This document shows, in pieces, positions 8,387 through 15,968 of a stretch of 64,000 bases of DNA. Both the position numbers and the translations under genes were made by a program. Source of the stretch: an uncultured Oscillospiraceae bacterium (lineage in GTDB: Bacteria; Bacillota; Clostridia; Oscillospirales; Oscillospiraceae); NCBI GenBank assembly GCA_947626345.1, contig CANQSF010000009.1, positions 20,673-84,672 of the forward strand, given 5' to 3'. A model generated the notes under the pieces. It was not told where the DNA came from, made no database searches, and was given only the letters and a program-made list of their open reading frames with translations. The first letter of the stretch is position 1, and each line of letters opens with the position of its first letter.

Positions 8387-8444
8387 ATTCGTTGTCGAGA
8401 GAACGATCCGGCAGCGAGATCACAGTTTGTAAGGGAGCCTCAAA

Positions 8445-9374
8445 ATGAGAAAGCGCGATCAAATCTTCATTACGCTGCTGTGTGCAGTATTTGTAGTTAT
8501 AGCGCTTCCGATCACTGCATATGCCGATATGGGACCGAAGGCCTCTGTGCGGATCCAGTTTGAAAACATGGGCGACGAACTCTGTTATGGCACCTTGTTG
8601 TCTGAAAAGGGATCTACTGGTCCGGCCAGCGCTTGGGACGGGACGGAAGAAAATGCCCTGATATACGAAGAACTTCCGTATTCCAACTACCTTCCTCGTA
8701 CTGTATGGGAGGCTTTTGTCGGCTATAAAGACCCGGACGGATATTTCTTTTTGCAGGAAGGCTGGACGGTGAGCGAAACGAAAGAGATCGCTTGGACATA
8801 TTATCCGCCGTCCAGTTTTAAGATCCTTCTGTACTACCCGGAAACAGGGACTTTTATATCCAGTGGGATCTATGAGCGCTATGCTTTCGACACCTATTAT
8901 ACCGTTGATATGGACGGTGTGAACATCGGCTCAGTAGAATACAATGAAAACTTAAGTACAGATCAGCGGATCGATGCCTACCGCTCTTATCAGTACAGAC
9001 AGGAGCTGCTGTCCCTTGCGGCTCGTATCGTCCTCACCATCGTGATCGAAATGATGGTCGCCCTGCTTTTCGGATTCCGAAAAAAGAAGCAGTTGCTGAT
9101 CCTGGCGATCACCAACATCGTCACACAAGTGATCTTGAATGTGGCGCTCAATTTCATCAACTATCAGTCCGGCCCCTTGGCATTTGCGGTTTTCTATGTA
9201 CTTCTTGAGATCGTTGTCTTTGTTATGGAGGCCGTTCTGTACTGTACAGTTCTGAAAAAGACATCGGAGACAAAGAAGAGAGATTGGTATTATGTGGTTT
9301 ATTCCCTTGTGGCCAATTCGGTATCGTTCGGAGCAGGTTTCTTGCTCGCCAGGATCCTGCCGGGCATATTTTAA
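8445..9374 (+). CDS. Exported or membrane protein of unknown function
   Basis: 309 residues. A signal peptide ends near AYADMG (residues 1-28). An extracytoplasmic domain of about 155 residues follows, starting MGPKASVRIQFENMGDELCYGTL and containing STGPASAWDG. The C-terminal 110 residues hold four hydrophobic helices, from LAARIVLTIVIEMMVALLFG to VANSVSFGAGFLLARILPGIF. I have an impression of similar proteins in gut Firmicutes with the MGPKxS start but cannot name a family. ATG 8445 is preceded by AAGGGAG. Composition is lower in GC than the core genes. It stands alone, with its own promoter after a gene remnant. Confidence 0.75.
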   Translation: MRKRDQIFITLLCAVFVVIALPITAYADMGPKASVRIQFENMGDELCYGTLLSEKGSTGPASAWDGTEENALIYEELPYSNYLPRTVWEAFVGYKDPDGYFFLQEGWTVSETKEIAWTYYPPSSFKILLYYPETGTFISSGIYERYAFDTYYTVDMDGVNIGSVEYNENLSTDQRIDAYRSYQYRQELLSLAARIVLTIVIEMMVALLFGFRKKKQLLILAITNIVTQVILNVALNFINYQSGPLAFAVFYVLLEIVVFVMEAVLYCTVLKKTSETKKRDWYYVVYSLVANSVSFGAGFLLARILPGIF

Positions 9375-9445
9375 GCGAAAGAGGCTGTATGCAAATGAAG
9401 CCGGAGCTTGTATATATTAGAAGCACCAAACTCGCAAAATAAGGC

Positions 9446-9473
9446 AGGGCAGGCTGCTACGCCTGCCCTGCAT
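9446..9473 (-). terminator. Terminator of the tRNA-Gly/Pro transcript
   Basis: Eleven-bp perfect stem GCAGGGCAGGC / GCCTGCCCTGC with a six-base loop, followed on the minus strand by CTTATTTTG. It may also catch plus-strand transcripts from the 8445 gene, although that side lacks a U run. Confidence 0.7.
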
Positions 9474-9534
9474 AGTAATATAGATAAAAGAATTCGAGTG
9501 CTCATAAAGTGAGATCCCTTACGAACACTCGAAA

Positions 9535-9610
9535 TGGTCGGAGTGAGGTGACTTGAACACCCGGCCTCTTGGTCCCGAACCAAGCGCGCTACCAACTGCG
9601 CTACACCCCG
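9535..9610 (-). tRNA. tRNA-Pro (anticodon CGG)
   Basis: 76 nt including encoded CCA. The acceptor stem CGGGGTG / CACTCCG has seven pairs, one of them G-U, with discriminator A. The anticodon loop is TTCGGGA and the T-loop is TTCAAGT. It reads CCG codons, frequent in this GC-rich genome. Confidence 0.95.
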
Positions 9611-9617
9611 TTATGTC

Positions 9618-9752
9618 TGTCCGCTGTGCGGACACCTTGTTCCCCCGTGGGGGTCCCCAAAAGGCACGCTTGCCTTTTGGGGAGAAGGAGGAAGTTTTCC
9701 GACCGATGGAGAGGACGCGCTCGCGCGGCCGCGACATCTTCGGGAAACTTCC
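9618..9752. repeat. Highly structured spacer between two tRNA genes
   Basis: Three inverted repeats in 135 bases: TGTCCGC / GCGGACA (9618-9634), TCCCCAAAAGGCA / TGCCTTTTGGGGA (9654-9683, 13 bp, four-base loop), and GGAAGTTT.. / ..AAACTTCC (9690-9697 with 9745-9752, extended by several inner pairs) enclosing a GCGCTCGCGCGGCCGCG-rich arm. It resembles dispersed palindromic intergenic repeats known from Clostridia, but copy number cannot be seen here. Confidence 0.5.
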
Positions 9753-9756
9753 GACG

Positions 9757-9830
9757 TGGAGCAGGTGAAGGGAATCGAACCCTCGTATTCAGCTTGGGAA
9801 GCTGATGTTCTGCCATTGAACTACACCTGC
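9757..9830 (-). tRNA. tRNA-Gly (anticodon CCC)
   Basis: 74 nt including CCA. The acceptor GCAGGTG pairs with CACCTGC, discriminator T, anticodon loop TTCCCAA, T-arm GAGGGTTCGATTCCCTT. It is first in a transcript that continues into tRNA-Pro. Confidence 0.95.
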
Positions 9831-9841
9831 ACGGCTAAAAG

Positions 9842-9870
9842 ATTATAGCACCCCGCCGGGAGGATTGCAA
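9842..9870 (-). promoter_or_regulatory. Promoter of the tRNA-Gly/tRNA-Pro unit
   Basis: On the minus strand: TTGCAA (9865-9870), 17-bp spacer, TATAAT (9842-9847) with TGC before it. The tRNA 5' end is 12 bases downstream of the -10, so the primary transcript would have a very short 5' leader. Confidence 0.8.
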
Positions 9871-9916
9871 GCATAAAATTTCCCGGTCCGCATAGCTTGT
9901 ACCGGGAGGGGATGAC

Positions 9917-10087
9917 ATGACCGAGCGACTGGCGCTCATCGCGGCGGCGCTGTTCCTGCTGCTGGTGGGAGCGAAGCTATTCCTGCCGGAGCAGGCGCAG
10001 CGGCTGCTGCCGCAGCTGCAGGGGCACATCGACCGGGACAGCCTGGCGCTGCCGGAGGAGACGATCGCATGGCTGGACTGGCGCTGA
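9917..10087 (+). CDS. Small membrane protein upstream of an M50 protease
   Basis: A 56-residue reading frame MTERLALIAAALFLLLVGAK followed by a polar tail ending ETIAWLDWR. One membrane helix spans about residues 5-22, and the tail is rich in Gln and Leu. GGGAGGGG precedes the ATG at a good distance. Its last 19 bases overlap the M50 protease start, which implies translational coupling. The position is that of SpoIVFA in a spoIVFA-spoIVFB pair, but the protein is far shorter than SpoIVFA and shows no LytM domain. I do not recognise it. An accessory or regulatory subunit of the protease is an inference from position only. Confidence 0.6.
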   Translation: MTERLALIAAALFLLLVGAKLFLPEQAQRLLPQLQGHIDRDSLALPEETIAWLDWR

Positions 10088-10629
10088 CGGTGAGTCCCGG
10101 CTTCGTGCTGCTGGCGGCGGCGCTGTATTTTCTGGGCGGGGTGGGAGCGCTGGCGGCGTTCCTGGCGGCGGCGCTGGCCCACGAACTGGGGCATCTGACC
10201 GCCATGTTCCTGGCGGGGGCCGCCGTCCGGGGCATCCGCATCACCGCCTGCGGGCCGGTCATCGAGTACGGCGGGGTCTGCACCGACCGGGAGGAGATCG
10301 GCATCGTGGCGGCGGGGCCGCTGGCGGGGCTGTTTTTCGCGGTGCTGTGTTTTCTCACCGACGTGCCCTTCCTGCTGTACACGGGGGCGGTGGCGCTGCT
10401 GGCGACGCTTTTCAACCTGCTACCGGTGCTGCCCATGGACGGGGGCCGGCTGGCGAAATACGCGCTGGAGACCGTGATGGAGCCGAGAACGGCCGACGCC
10501 GTCCTGCGCGTCACGGGGACGCTCTGCGCCATAGGGGTGCTGTCCACGGGGATATGCATCCGCTCCATCGCGGCCGCGGCGGCGGGGATCTGGATGGGGG
10601 CACTGGCCAATTTTCCCGCCCTGCGCTGA
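10069..10629 (+). CDS. M50 intramembrane metalloprotease, SpoIVFB-like
   Basis: Zinc-dependent site-2 protease, 186 residues, mostly hydrophobic. The zinc motif is HELGH at residues 38-42 within a helix, and the third ligand is in NLLPVLPMDGGRL (Asp near 127), the NPDG-type motif of the family. Only the compact core of about five helices is present, with no PDZ or CBS domain, as in minimal SpoIVFB homologues. SpoIVFB activates pro-sigma-K in spore formers. That role is plausible here but not proved, and no sigma-K gene is nearby. It starts within the end of the 56-residue membrane protein gene and a new promoter follows at its 3' side. Confidence 0.85.
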   Translation: MAGLALTVSPGFVLLAAALYFLGGVGALAAFLAAALAHELGHLTAMFLAGAAVRGIRITACGPVIEYGGVCTDREEIGIVAAGPLAGLFFAVLCFLTDVPFLLYTGAVALLATLFNLLPVLPMDGGRLAKYALETVMEPRTADAVLRVTGTLCAIGVLSTGICIRSIAAAAAGIWMGALANFPALR

Positions 10630-10639
10630 CAGTGGCCGC

Positions 10640-10668
10640 TTGCGCCCGGGCGCGAGACGTGGTAAACT
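10640..10668 (+). promoter_or_regulatory. Promoter placed for a leaderless radical SAM mRNA
   Basis: TTGCGC (10640-10645), 17-bp spacer, TAAACT (10663-10668) with TGG before it. The ATG is at 10676, seven bases after the -10, where transcription would start. No Shine-Dalgarno is visible. Confidence 0.55.
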
Positions 10669-10675
10669 ACCGTAC

Positions 10676-12520
10676 ATGGAAATGAACGAAAAGATCGACG
10701 CCCTGCTCCGGCAGGTACAGCGTCCCGCCCGATACGTGGGCGGCGAGTACAATCAGGTGGTGAAGGACAAGGCGGACGTGGACGTGCGCTTCGCCTTCTG
10801 CTTTCCCGATACCTATGAGATCGGCATGTCCAACCTGGGCGTGAAGATCCTCTATGGGATCATCAACGAGATGCCCGGGGTGTGGTGCGAACGGGTGTTC
10901 GCCCCCTGGGGGGATATGGCCCAGGCCATGCGCCGGGAGCACATCCCCCTGTGGGCGCTGGAGAGCGGCGATCCGCTGGAGGATTTCGACATCATCGCCT
11001 TCTCCCTGGGCTATGAGATGGCCTATACCACCGTGCTGGACATGCTGGACATGGGGAACATCCCCCTGCATGCCGCGGACAGGCCCGGCCTGAAGCACCT
11101 GGTCATGGCCGGGGGCGGGTGCATCTGCAACATCGAGCCCATGGCGGAGTTTTTCGACCTGTGCTTTCTGGGCGAGGGCGAGGACATGGACCGGGAGGTC
11201 ATAGAGCTCTACCGCCAGGCCAAGCGGGAGGGCTGGACCAAGGAAGAATATCTGCGCCGGGCGGCACAGATCGACGGCATCTATGTGCCCAGCCTCTACG
11301 ATATCGCCTACCACGCCGACGGCACCGTGGCGGCCATCACGGCGAAGGACGGGGCCCCGGCCAAGGTGCGCAAGCGCATCGTGGAGGACTTCGACGGCTG
11401 CTACTATCCCACGAAGCCCGTGGTGCCCTCCACGGAGATCGTCCACGACCGGGTGAGCCTGGAGGTGTTCCGGGGCTGCATCCGGGGCTGCCGGTTCTGT
11501 CAGGCGGGCCACACCAACCGGCCCGTCCGCTCCCGGAAGCCGGAGACCCTGTTGCGGCTGGGGAAGGAGACGCTGGAGAACACCGGCTACCAGGAGCTGA
11601 ACCTGTCCAGCCTGAGCACCAGCGACTACAGGGGCCTTTCCGAGCTGTGCGACGGGCTTTTGGACTACTGCCGGCCCCGTGGGATCAGCCTGAGCCTGCC
11701 CAGTCTGCGGGCGGACAACTTCTCCATGGACATCATGCAGCGGGTCCAGCAGGTGCGCAAGAGCGGCCTCACCTTCGCGCCGGAAGCGGGGACCCAGCGG
11801 CTGCGGGACGTGATCAACAAAAACGTCACCGAGGAGGACCTTCTCAACTCCTGCCGCATCGCCTTCGAGGGCGGCTGGAACAACGTCAAGCTCTATTTCA
11901 TGCTGGGCCTGCCCACAGAGACGGACGAGGACGTGCTGGGCATCGCGGAGCTGGCGAAAAAGGTGTTCTGGACCTGGAAGCAGCACGCGGTCAACAAGAG
12001 CCGGGGCGTGCGCGTCACGGTGAGCACCTCCGAGTTCATCCCCAAGCCCCACACCCCCTTCCAGTGGGAGGCGCAGATCAGCCGCCAGGAGTACCTGCGG
12101 CGGGTGAATCTGCTCACCGACGCGCTGGCCAAGGCCAAGAGCATCACCTATAACTGGCATGACGCCGAGATGAGTCTGGTGGAGGCGGCGCTGGCCCGGG
12201 GCGACCGGCGTGTGGGCGCGGTGATCGAGGAGGTCTGGCGCCGGGGCGGCCGGCTGGAGAGCTGGAGCGAGTACTTCAGCCTGGACCGGTGGCTGGAGGC
12301 ATTTCCCGCCTGCGGGCTGGACATCGACTTTTACGGCACCCGGGAGCGGCCGCTGGATGAGCTGCTGCCCTGGGAGCACATGGACTGCGTCATCTCCCGC
12401 CGGCACCTGGAGAGGGAGCGGGAGCGGGCCTATGAGGGCGTGCTCACCCCGGACTGCCGGGCGGGCTGCTCCGGCTGCGGCGCGGCCAGCCTTTTGAAGG
12501 AGGGCGTGTGCCGTGGATAA
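10676..12520 (+). CDS. Radical SAM protein, TIGR03960-type, with B12-binding-like N-terminus
   Basis: 614 residues. The N-terminal 200 residues (FCFPDTYEIGMSNLGVKILY, FSLGYEMAYTTVLDMLDMG, VMAGGGCICNIEPMAEFFD) look like a cobalamin-binding-type Rossmann domain. The radical SAM core starts at EVFRGCIRGCRFCQAGH with a CxxxCxxC cluster (C268, C272, C275). The C-terminus adds a cysteine-rich tail CRAGCSGCGAA. The family pairs with a DUF2344 protein, which overlaps the 3' end by eight bases here. In some bacteria the two are fused. Substrate unknown. A role in tRNA or ribosome modification is a guess from the L19/RNA-gene neighbourhood. The start lacks a ribosome site and the gene may be translated leaderless. 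Confidence 0.88.
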   Translation: MEMNEKIDALLRQVQRPARYVGGEYNQVVKDKADVDVRFAFCFPDTYEIGMSNLGVKILYGIINEMPGVWCERVFAPWGDMAQAMRREHIPLWALESGDPLEDFDIIAFSLGYEMAYTTVLDMLDMGNIPLHAADRPGLKHLVMAGGGCICNIEPMAEFFDLCFLGEGEDMDREVIELYRQAKREGWTKEEYLRRAAQIDGIYVPSLYDIAYHADGTVAAITAKDGAPAKVRKRIVEDFDGCYYPTKPVVPSTEIVHDRVSLEVFRGCIRGCRFCQAGHTNRPVRSRKPETLLRLGKETLENTGYQELNLSSLSTSDYRGLSELCDGLLDYCRPRGISLSLPSLRADNFSMDIMQRVQQVRKSGLTFAPEAGTQRLRDVINKNVTEEDLLNSCRIAFEGGWNNVKLYFMLGLPTETDEDVLGIAELAKKVFWTWKQHAVNKSRGVRVTVSTSEFIPKPHTPFQWEAQISRQEYLRRVNLLTDALAKAKSITYNWHDAEMSLVEAALARGDRRVGAVIEEVWRRGGRLESWSEYFSLDRWLEAFPACGLDIDFYGTRERPLDELLPWEHMDCVISRRHLERERERAYEGVLTPDCRAGCSGCGAASLLKEGVCRG

Positions 12521-13145
12521 GCTGCGACTGAGATTCTCCAAGACCGGGCGGGCTGTGTACATCTCCCACCTGGATCTGATGCGCACCATGCAGCGTGTCT
12601 TCTCCCGGGCGGGCGTGCCGCTCAAATACAGCGAGGGGTTCAACCCCCACGCCAAGATCTCCATCATCCTGCCGCTGAGCGTGGGCACGGCCAGCCTGTG
12701 CGAGTACATGGACTTTGCCCTCACCGAGGACCGGGACCTGGCGGCGCTGCCGAAGGCGCTGAACCCCTATATGCCGGAGGGCATCGAGGCCCTGGAGGCA
12801 TATCCCGCGCCGGCCAAGGGCGCGGAGCTGAAGTGGCTGCGGCTTTCCGGCGTCATGAAGGGCGGCCGTGACGCTGCGTTTTATAACGATTTCTTCGCCC
12901 AAAGCTCCATCTTGGTGGAGCACCGGGCCAAGCGGGGCGTGCGCACCGACGACATCGCCCCGGCCATCAAAATGGCGCGATTCACCGATATCCCCGGCGG
13001 GGCGGAGGCTGCGCTCATCCTCCACGCCCAGGAGCCCACCGTGAGCCCGGAGCTGATGATGGCTGCCCTGGGCCAGGACGCCCCGGCCTATTTCCGCTTC
13101 ACCCGCCTGGAGGCCTACCGGGAGGACATGACGCCGTTTCGTTAA
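12513..13145 (+). CDS. Radical SAM-associated DUF2344 protein
   Basis: 210 residues, the TIGR03936-type partner of the preceding radical SAM enzyme. The N-terminus [31 protein letters not shown] and [20 protein letters not shown] are characteristic. There is no metal-binding cysteine cluster, so it probably serves as a substrate-binding or scaffold subunit rather than a catalyst. GTG 12513 overlaps the stop of the upstream gene by eight bases, and AAGGAGGGCG precedes it, so the pair is translationally coupled. No assigned biological function. Confidence 0.88.
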   Translation: MDKLRLRFSKTGRAVYISHLDLMRTMQRVFSRAGVPLKYSEGFNPHAKISIILPLSVGTASLCEYMDFALTEDRDLAALPKALNPYMPEGIEALEAYPAPAKGAELKWLRLSGVMKGGRDAAFYNDFFAQSSILVEHRAKRGVRTDDIAPAIKMARFTDIPGGAEAALILHAQEPTVSPELMMAALGQDAPAYFRFTRLEAYREDMTPFR

Positions 13146-13169
13146 ATAAAGAAAAAATTGAAAAAATCC

Positions 13170-13198
13170 TTGCAAATCCGGGAAAACTATGGTATGAT
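13170..13198 (+). promoter_or_regulatory. rplS promoter and leader
   Basis: TTGCAA (13170-13175), 17-bp spacer, TATGAT (13193-13198) with TGG before it. A leader of about 85 bases (13205-13288) precedes rplS and contains the near-direct repeats GATGAGCGTC and TATGAACGTC. L19 leaders that autoregulate are known in Firmicutes, and this could be one, but I could not fit a fold. Confidence 0.75.
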
Positions 13199-13288
13199 AC
13201 CCGAGCATGCAATGCGTCTAATAAGGCGGTCCGCTGCCGGATGAGCGTCATTCCCGGTATGAACGTCTATGCAAGGAAGGATATAGAC

Positions 13289-13630
13289 ATGGATCTGATC
13301 AATGCACTGACCCAGCAGTACATGAAGCCGGAGCTTCCCGAGATGAACGTGGGCGACACCGTCCGCGTCACCGTCCGGATCAAGGAGGGCAACCGTGAGC
13401 GCAACCAGGCGTTCGAGGGCACCCTGATCGCCAAGAAGCACGGCGGCATCAACGAGACCATCACCGTGCGCCGCATCTCCTACGGTGTGGGCTGCGAGAA
13501 GGTCTTCCCGGTACACTCTCCCACCATCGTGGGCGTGGACACCATCCGCAGAGGCAAGGTCCGCCGGGCGAAGCTGTATTACCTGCGTGACCGCGTGGGC
13601 AAGGCCGCCAAGATCCGGGAGAAGCTGTAA
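13289..13630 (+). CDS. rplS: 50S ribosomal protein L19
   Basis: 113 residues, normal length. The protein sits at the 30S-50S interface. Family motifs are [53 protein letters not shown] and [23 protein letters not shown] 13289 is preceded by AAGGAAGG. It has its own strong promoter and a strong terminator, so it is transcribed alone. It precedes signal peptidase I and rbgA, a gene order common in Clostridia. Confidence 0.98.
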   Translation: MDLINALTQQYMKPELPEMNVGDTVRVTVRIKEGNRERNQAFEGTLIAKKHGGINETITVRRISYGVGCEKVFPVHSPTIVGVDTIRRGKVRRAKLYYLRDRVGKAAKIREKL

Positions 13631-13649
13631 AAGGCTCATCAAAACCGAG

Positions 13650-13685
13650 CGGGAAAGAGGCGCGTGCCTCTTTCCCGCTTTGTTG
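13650..13685 (+). terminator. rplS terminator
   Basis: Thirteen-bp perfect stem GCGGGAAAGAGGC / GCCTCTTTCCCGC with loop GCGT, followed by TTTGTTG. Confidence 0.85.
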
Positions 13686-13753
13686 TCCGCCGCCGTGCGG
13701 GGAGCGCCGCAGGCGGGAAAAAGGAAAAACCCGGAAGACGGGCCTGTTTTTAG

Positions 13754-13783
13754 TTGCGTTTTCCGGCGGCGGTATAGTATAAT
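13754..13783 (+). promoter_or_regulatory. lepB operon promoter
   Basis: TTGCGT (13754-13759), 18-bp spacer, TATAAT (13778-13783). It is followed by a leader of about 68 bases and AGCGGGAGG before the lepB ATG. It probably drives lepB-rbgA-rnhB-yraN-thrC. Confidence 0.6.
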
Positions 13784-13857
13784 GACTTGTTAAAGACAAG
13801 TGTCAGACCCGTCCGCGGCAGCGCGCCGTCGGGAGCGGGTCAGCGGGAGGCTGCTGC

Positions 13858-14556
13858 ATGGCCAGGTGGAACAAGGGAAAACACATCGAGGGACAGACGA
13901 CGCCCGTCACGGCGGAGGGCCCGGCGGCTCCGGCTTCGGAGGAGCCCGCCTACGATCCGCTGAAGGACGCCTATGAGTGGATCCACTGCATCATCGCAGC
14001 GGTGATCCTGTGCGTGCTGCTGTTCGTGCTGGCTGCCCGGGTCATCGACGTGGTGGGCCCGTCCATGCTCCCGTCGCTGGAAGAGGGGGACAAGATCATC
14101 ATCACCCGACTAGCGGGGGATTATGAGCAGGGCGACATCGTGGTGCTCCAGGCAAAGCGGTTCAAGCGGGAGCCCATCGTGAAGCGGATCGTGGCCACCG
14201 GTGGGCAGAAGCTCACCATCGACTTTGCCGACGGCACCCTTTCGGTGGACGGAAAGGTCATGGACGAGCCCTATATCCTGGAGCGGACCATCGACCGGTA
14301 TGACCTGATGGACCCGCTCTACTACGACACCTATGGTATCAAGCCGGATGAGGACATCTCCGGCGACGCCGTCACCGTCACGGTGCCGGAGGGCTGCCTG
14401 TTCGTCATGGGGGACAACCGCAACAACTCCAGCGACAGCCGGGTGAACACCATCGCCTTCATAGACGAGCGGGATGTGATGGGGAAGGTGGTCTTCCGGA
14501 TCTATCCCTTCGAGAAGATCGGCGCCATCTATGGCGTGGGGCAGTCCGATGGCTGA
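13858..14556 (+). CDS. lepB: Signal peptidase I
   Basis: Membrane serine protease that removes signal peptides from secreted proteins. It has 232 residues and one N-terminal helix (WIHCIIAAVILCVLLFVLAA, about 41-60), as in Gram-positive SipS-type enzymes. The catalytic Ser69 is in GPSMLPSL and the general base Lys109 in PIVKRIVATGG. The box E motif MGDNRNNSSDSR is present. The cytosolic N-terminal 35 residues are Ala/Pro/Glu-rich and longer than in SipS. It precedes rbgA with an eight-base overlap, starting a tightly packed operon. Confidence 0.95.
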   Translation: MARWNKGKHIEGQTTPVTAEGPAAPASEEPAYDPLKDAYEWIHCIIAAVILCVLLFVLAARVIDVVGPSMLPSLEEGDKIIITRLAGDYEQGDIVVLQAKRFKREPIVKRIVATGGQKLTIDFADGTLSVDGKVMDEPYILERTIDRYDLMDPLYYDTYGIKPDEDISGDAVTVTVPEGCLFVMGDNRNNSSDSRVNTIAFIDERDVMGKVVFRIYPFEKIGAIYGVGQSDG

Positions 14557-15367
14557 GGTGCAGTGGTTCCCCGGCCACATGAAAAAGGCCGAGCGGATGA
14601 TGCAGGACTCCCTTCGGCTGGTGGACGTGGTGTGCGAGGTGGCGGACGCCCGCATCCCCGCGTCCAGCCGGAACCCGGATCTGGACGGCATCATCGCCGG
14701 CAGAAAGCCCCGGCTGCTCATCCTCAACCGGGCCGACCAGGCGGACCCCAACGTGACGGCCCTGTGGCGGGAATACTATAAAAAACAGGCCGTGCCCTTT
14801 TTAGAGTGCGACTCCCAATCCGGCCGGGGGGTGAAGCAGCTTCCCCAGGCGCTGCGGTCTCTGCGGGCGAAGCCCGGGCCCATGCGGGCCATGGTGGTGG
14901 GCGTGCCCAACGTGGGAAAGTCCACCTTCATCAACCGTGTCTGCGGCCGGAAGACCGCGGCGGTGTCCGACCGGCCGGGCGTCACCCGGGGCAAACAGTG
15001 GATCGCCGTGGACGGGCAGCTGGAGCTGCTGGACACGCCGGGGATCCTCTGGCCCAAATTCGACGATCCCGCGGTGGGGGAGAGACTGGCCTTCACCGGC
15101 GCGGTAAAGGCCGAGGTGCTGGACACAGAGGAGCTGGCGGCGAAGCTGCTGGTGACGCTGCGGGAGAGCTATCCGAAGGCGCTGGCGGAGCGGTATAAGA
15201 TCGACCCGGAGCCGGAAGCGCAGGGATGGGAGCTGTTGGAATCGTGCGCCCGGAAGCGTGGCTTTCTCATGGCGGGCGGCGAGGTGAACACCGAGCGGAT
15301 GGCCGCCGTGCTCTTGGATGAATTCCGCGGCGGAAAGCTGGGGAGGATCAGTCTTGAACGGCCCTGA
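14549..15367 (+). CDS. rbgA: Ribosome biogenesis GTPase A
   Basis: Circularly permuted GTPase needed for late 50S assembly (YlqF/RbgA). The protein has 272 residues. MAEVQWFPGHMKKAERMM is the family N-terminus. The G4 motif is LNRADQAD, placed before G1 VGVPNVGKSTFIN, and G3 DTPGILWPKF comes last, confirming the permuted order. ATG 14549 overlaps the lepB stop, and the stop overlaps rnhB. This lepB-rbgA-rnhB-yraN order is widespread in Firmicutes. Confidence 0.95.
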   Translation: MAEVQWFPGHMKKAERMMQDSLRLVDVVCEVADARIPASSRNPDLDGIIAGRKPRLLILNRADQADPNVTALWREYYKKQAVPFLECDSQSGRGVKQLPQALRSLRAKPGPMRAMVVGVPNVGKSTFINRVCGRKTAAVSDRPGVTRGKQWIAVDGQLELLDTPGILWPKFDDPAVGERLAFTGAVKAEVLDTEELAAKLLVTLRESYPKALAERYKIDPEPEAQGWELLESCARKRGFLMAGGEVNTERMAAVLLDEFRGGKLGRISLERP

Positions 15368-15968
15368 TCTATGGCAGATGGAACGCGCCCTCCACCGGGA
15401 GGGCGTCGCGCTGGTGTGCGGCGTGGACGAGGCCGGCCGGGGCCCACTGGCGGGACCGGTGTGCGCCGCGGCGGTGATCCTTCCGGAGGGCGTCGAACTG
15501 CCCGGCCTGAACGACTCGAAAAAGCTCACGGAGAAAAAGCGGGAGGCGCTGTTCCCCCTCATCGAAGAAAAAGCCCTGACCTATGCCATCGCCTTCGCCT
15601 CTGTGGAGGAGATCGAGCGGATGAACATCCTGGCCGCGGCGCTGCTGGCCATGGACCGGGCCATCGCCCAGCTGTCTCCCGCGCCGGAGCTGGCCCTCAT
15701 TGACGGCAATATCGTAAAGGGCATCTCTGTGCCCGCCCGGAGCGTGGTGGGCGGGGACGGCAAGGTGGCCGCCATCGCGGCGGCGTCGGTGCTGGCTAAG
15801 GTCACCCGGGACCGGCTGATGCTCACGCTGGCGGAGAAGTACCCCCAGTACGGCTTTGAAAACCACAAGGGCTACGGCACGAAGGAGCACTACGCGGCGC
15901 TGGAAAAGTACGGCCCCTCGCCGGTGCACCGGATGTCCTTTCTGAAAAAGTTCTATGCCAAACGATAA
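15354..15968 (+). CDS. rnhB: Ribonuclease HII
   Basis: Mn/Mg-dependent endonuclease that removes ribonucleotides and RNA primers from DNA hybrids. It has 204 residues. The active-site start is CGVDEAGRGPLAGPV (DEAGRG), with the later acidic residues in LIDGN and the ASVLAKVTRDRLM segment. The TTG at 15354 was chosen because GGGAGG sits seven bases upstream. An in-frame ATG at 15378 would shorten the protein by eight residues. It overlaps rbgA and yraN, so it is translationally coupled. Confidence 0.93.
   Translation: MNGPDLWQMERALHREGVALVCGVDEAGRGPLAGPVCAAAVILPEGVELPGLNDSKKLTEKKREALFPLIEEKALTYAIAFASVEEIERMNILAAALLAMDRAIAQLSPAPELALIDGNIVKGISVPARSVVGGDGKVAAIAAASVLAKVTRDRLMLTLAEKYPQYGFENHKGYGTKEHYAALEKYGPSPVHRMSFLKKFYAKR

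Noticed and set aside
10667..12724. 685-codon minus-strand frame opposite the radical SAM gene
   Set aside because: Same compositional artefact as the other antisense frames. It runs across two genes and has no ribosome site.
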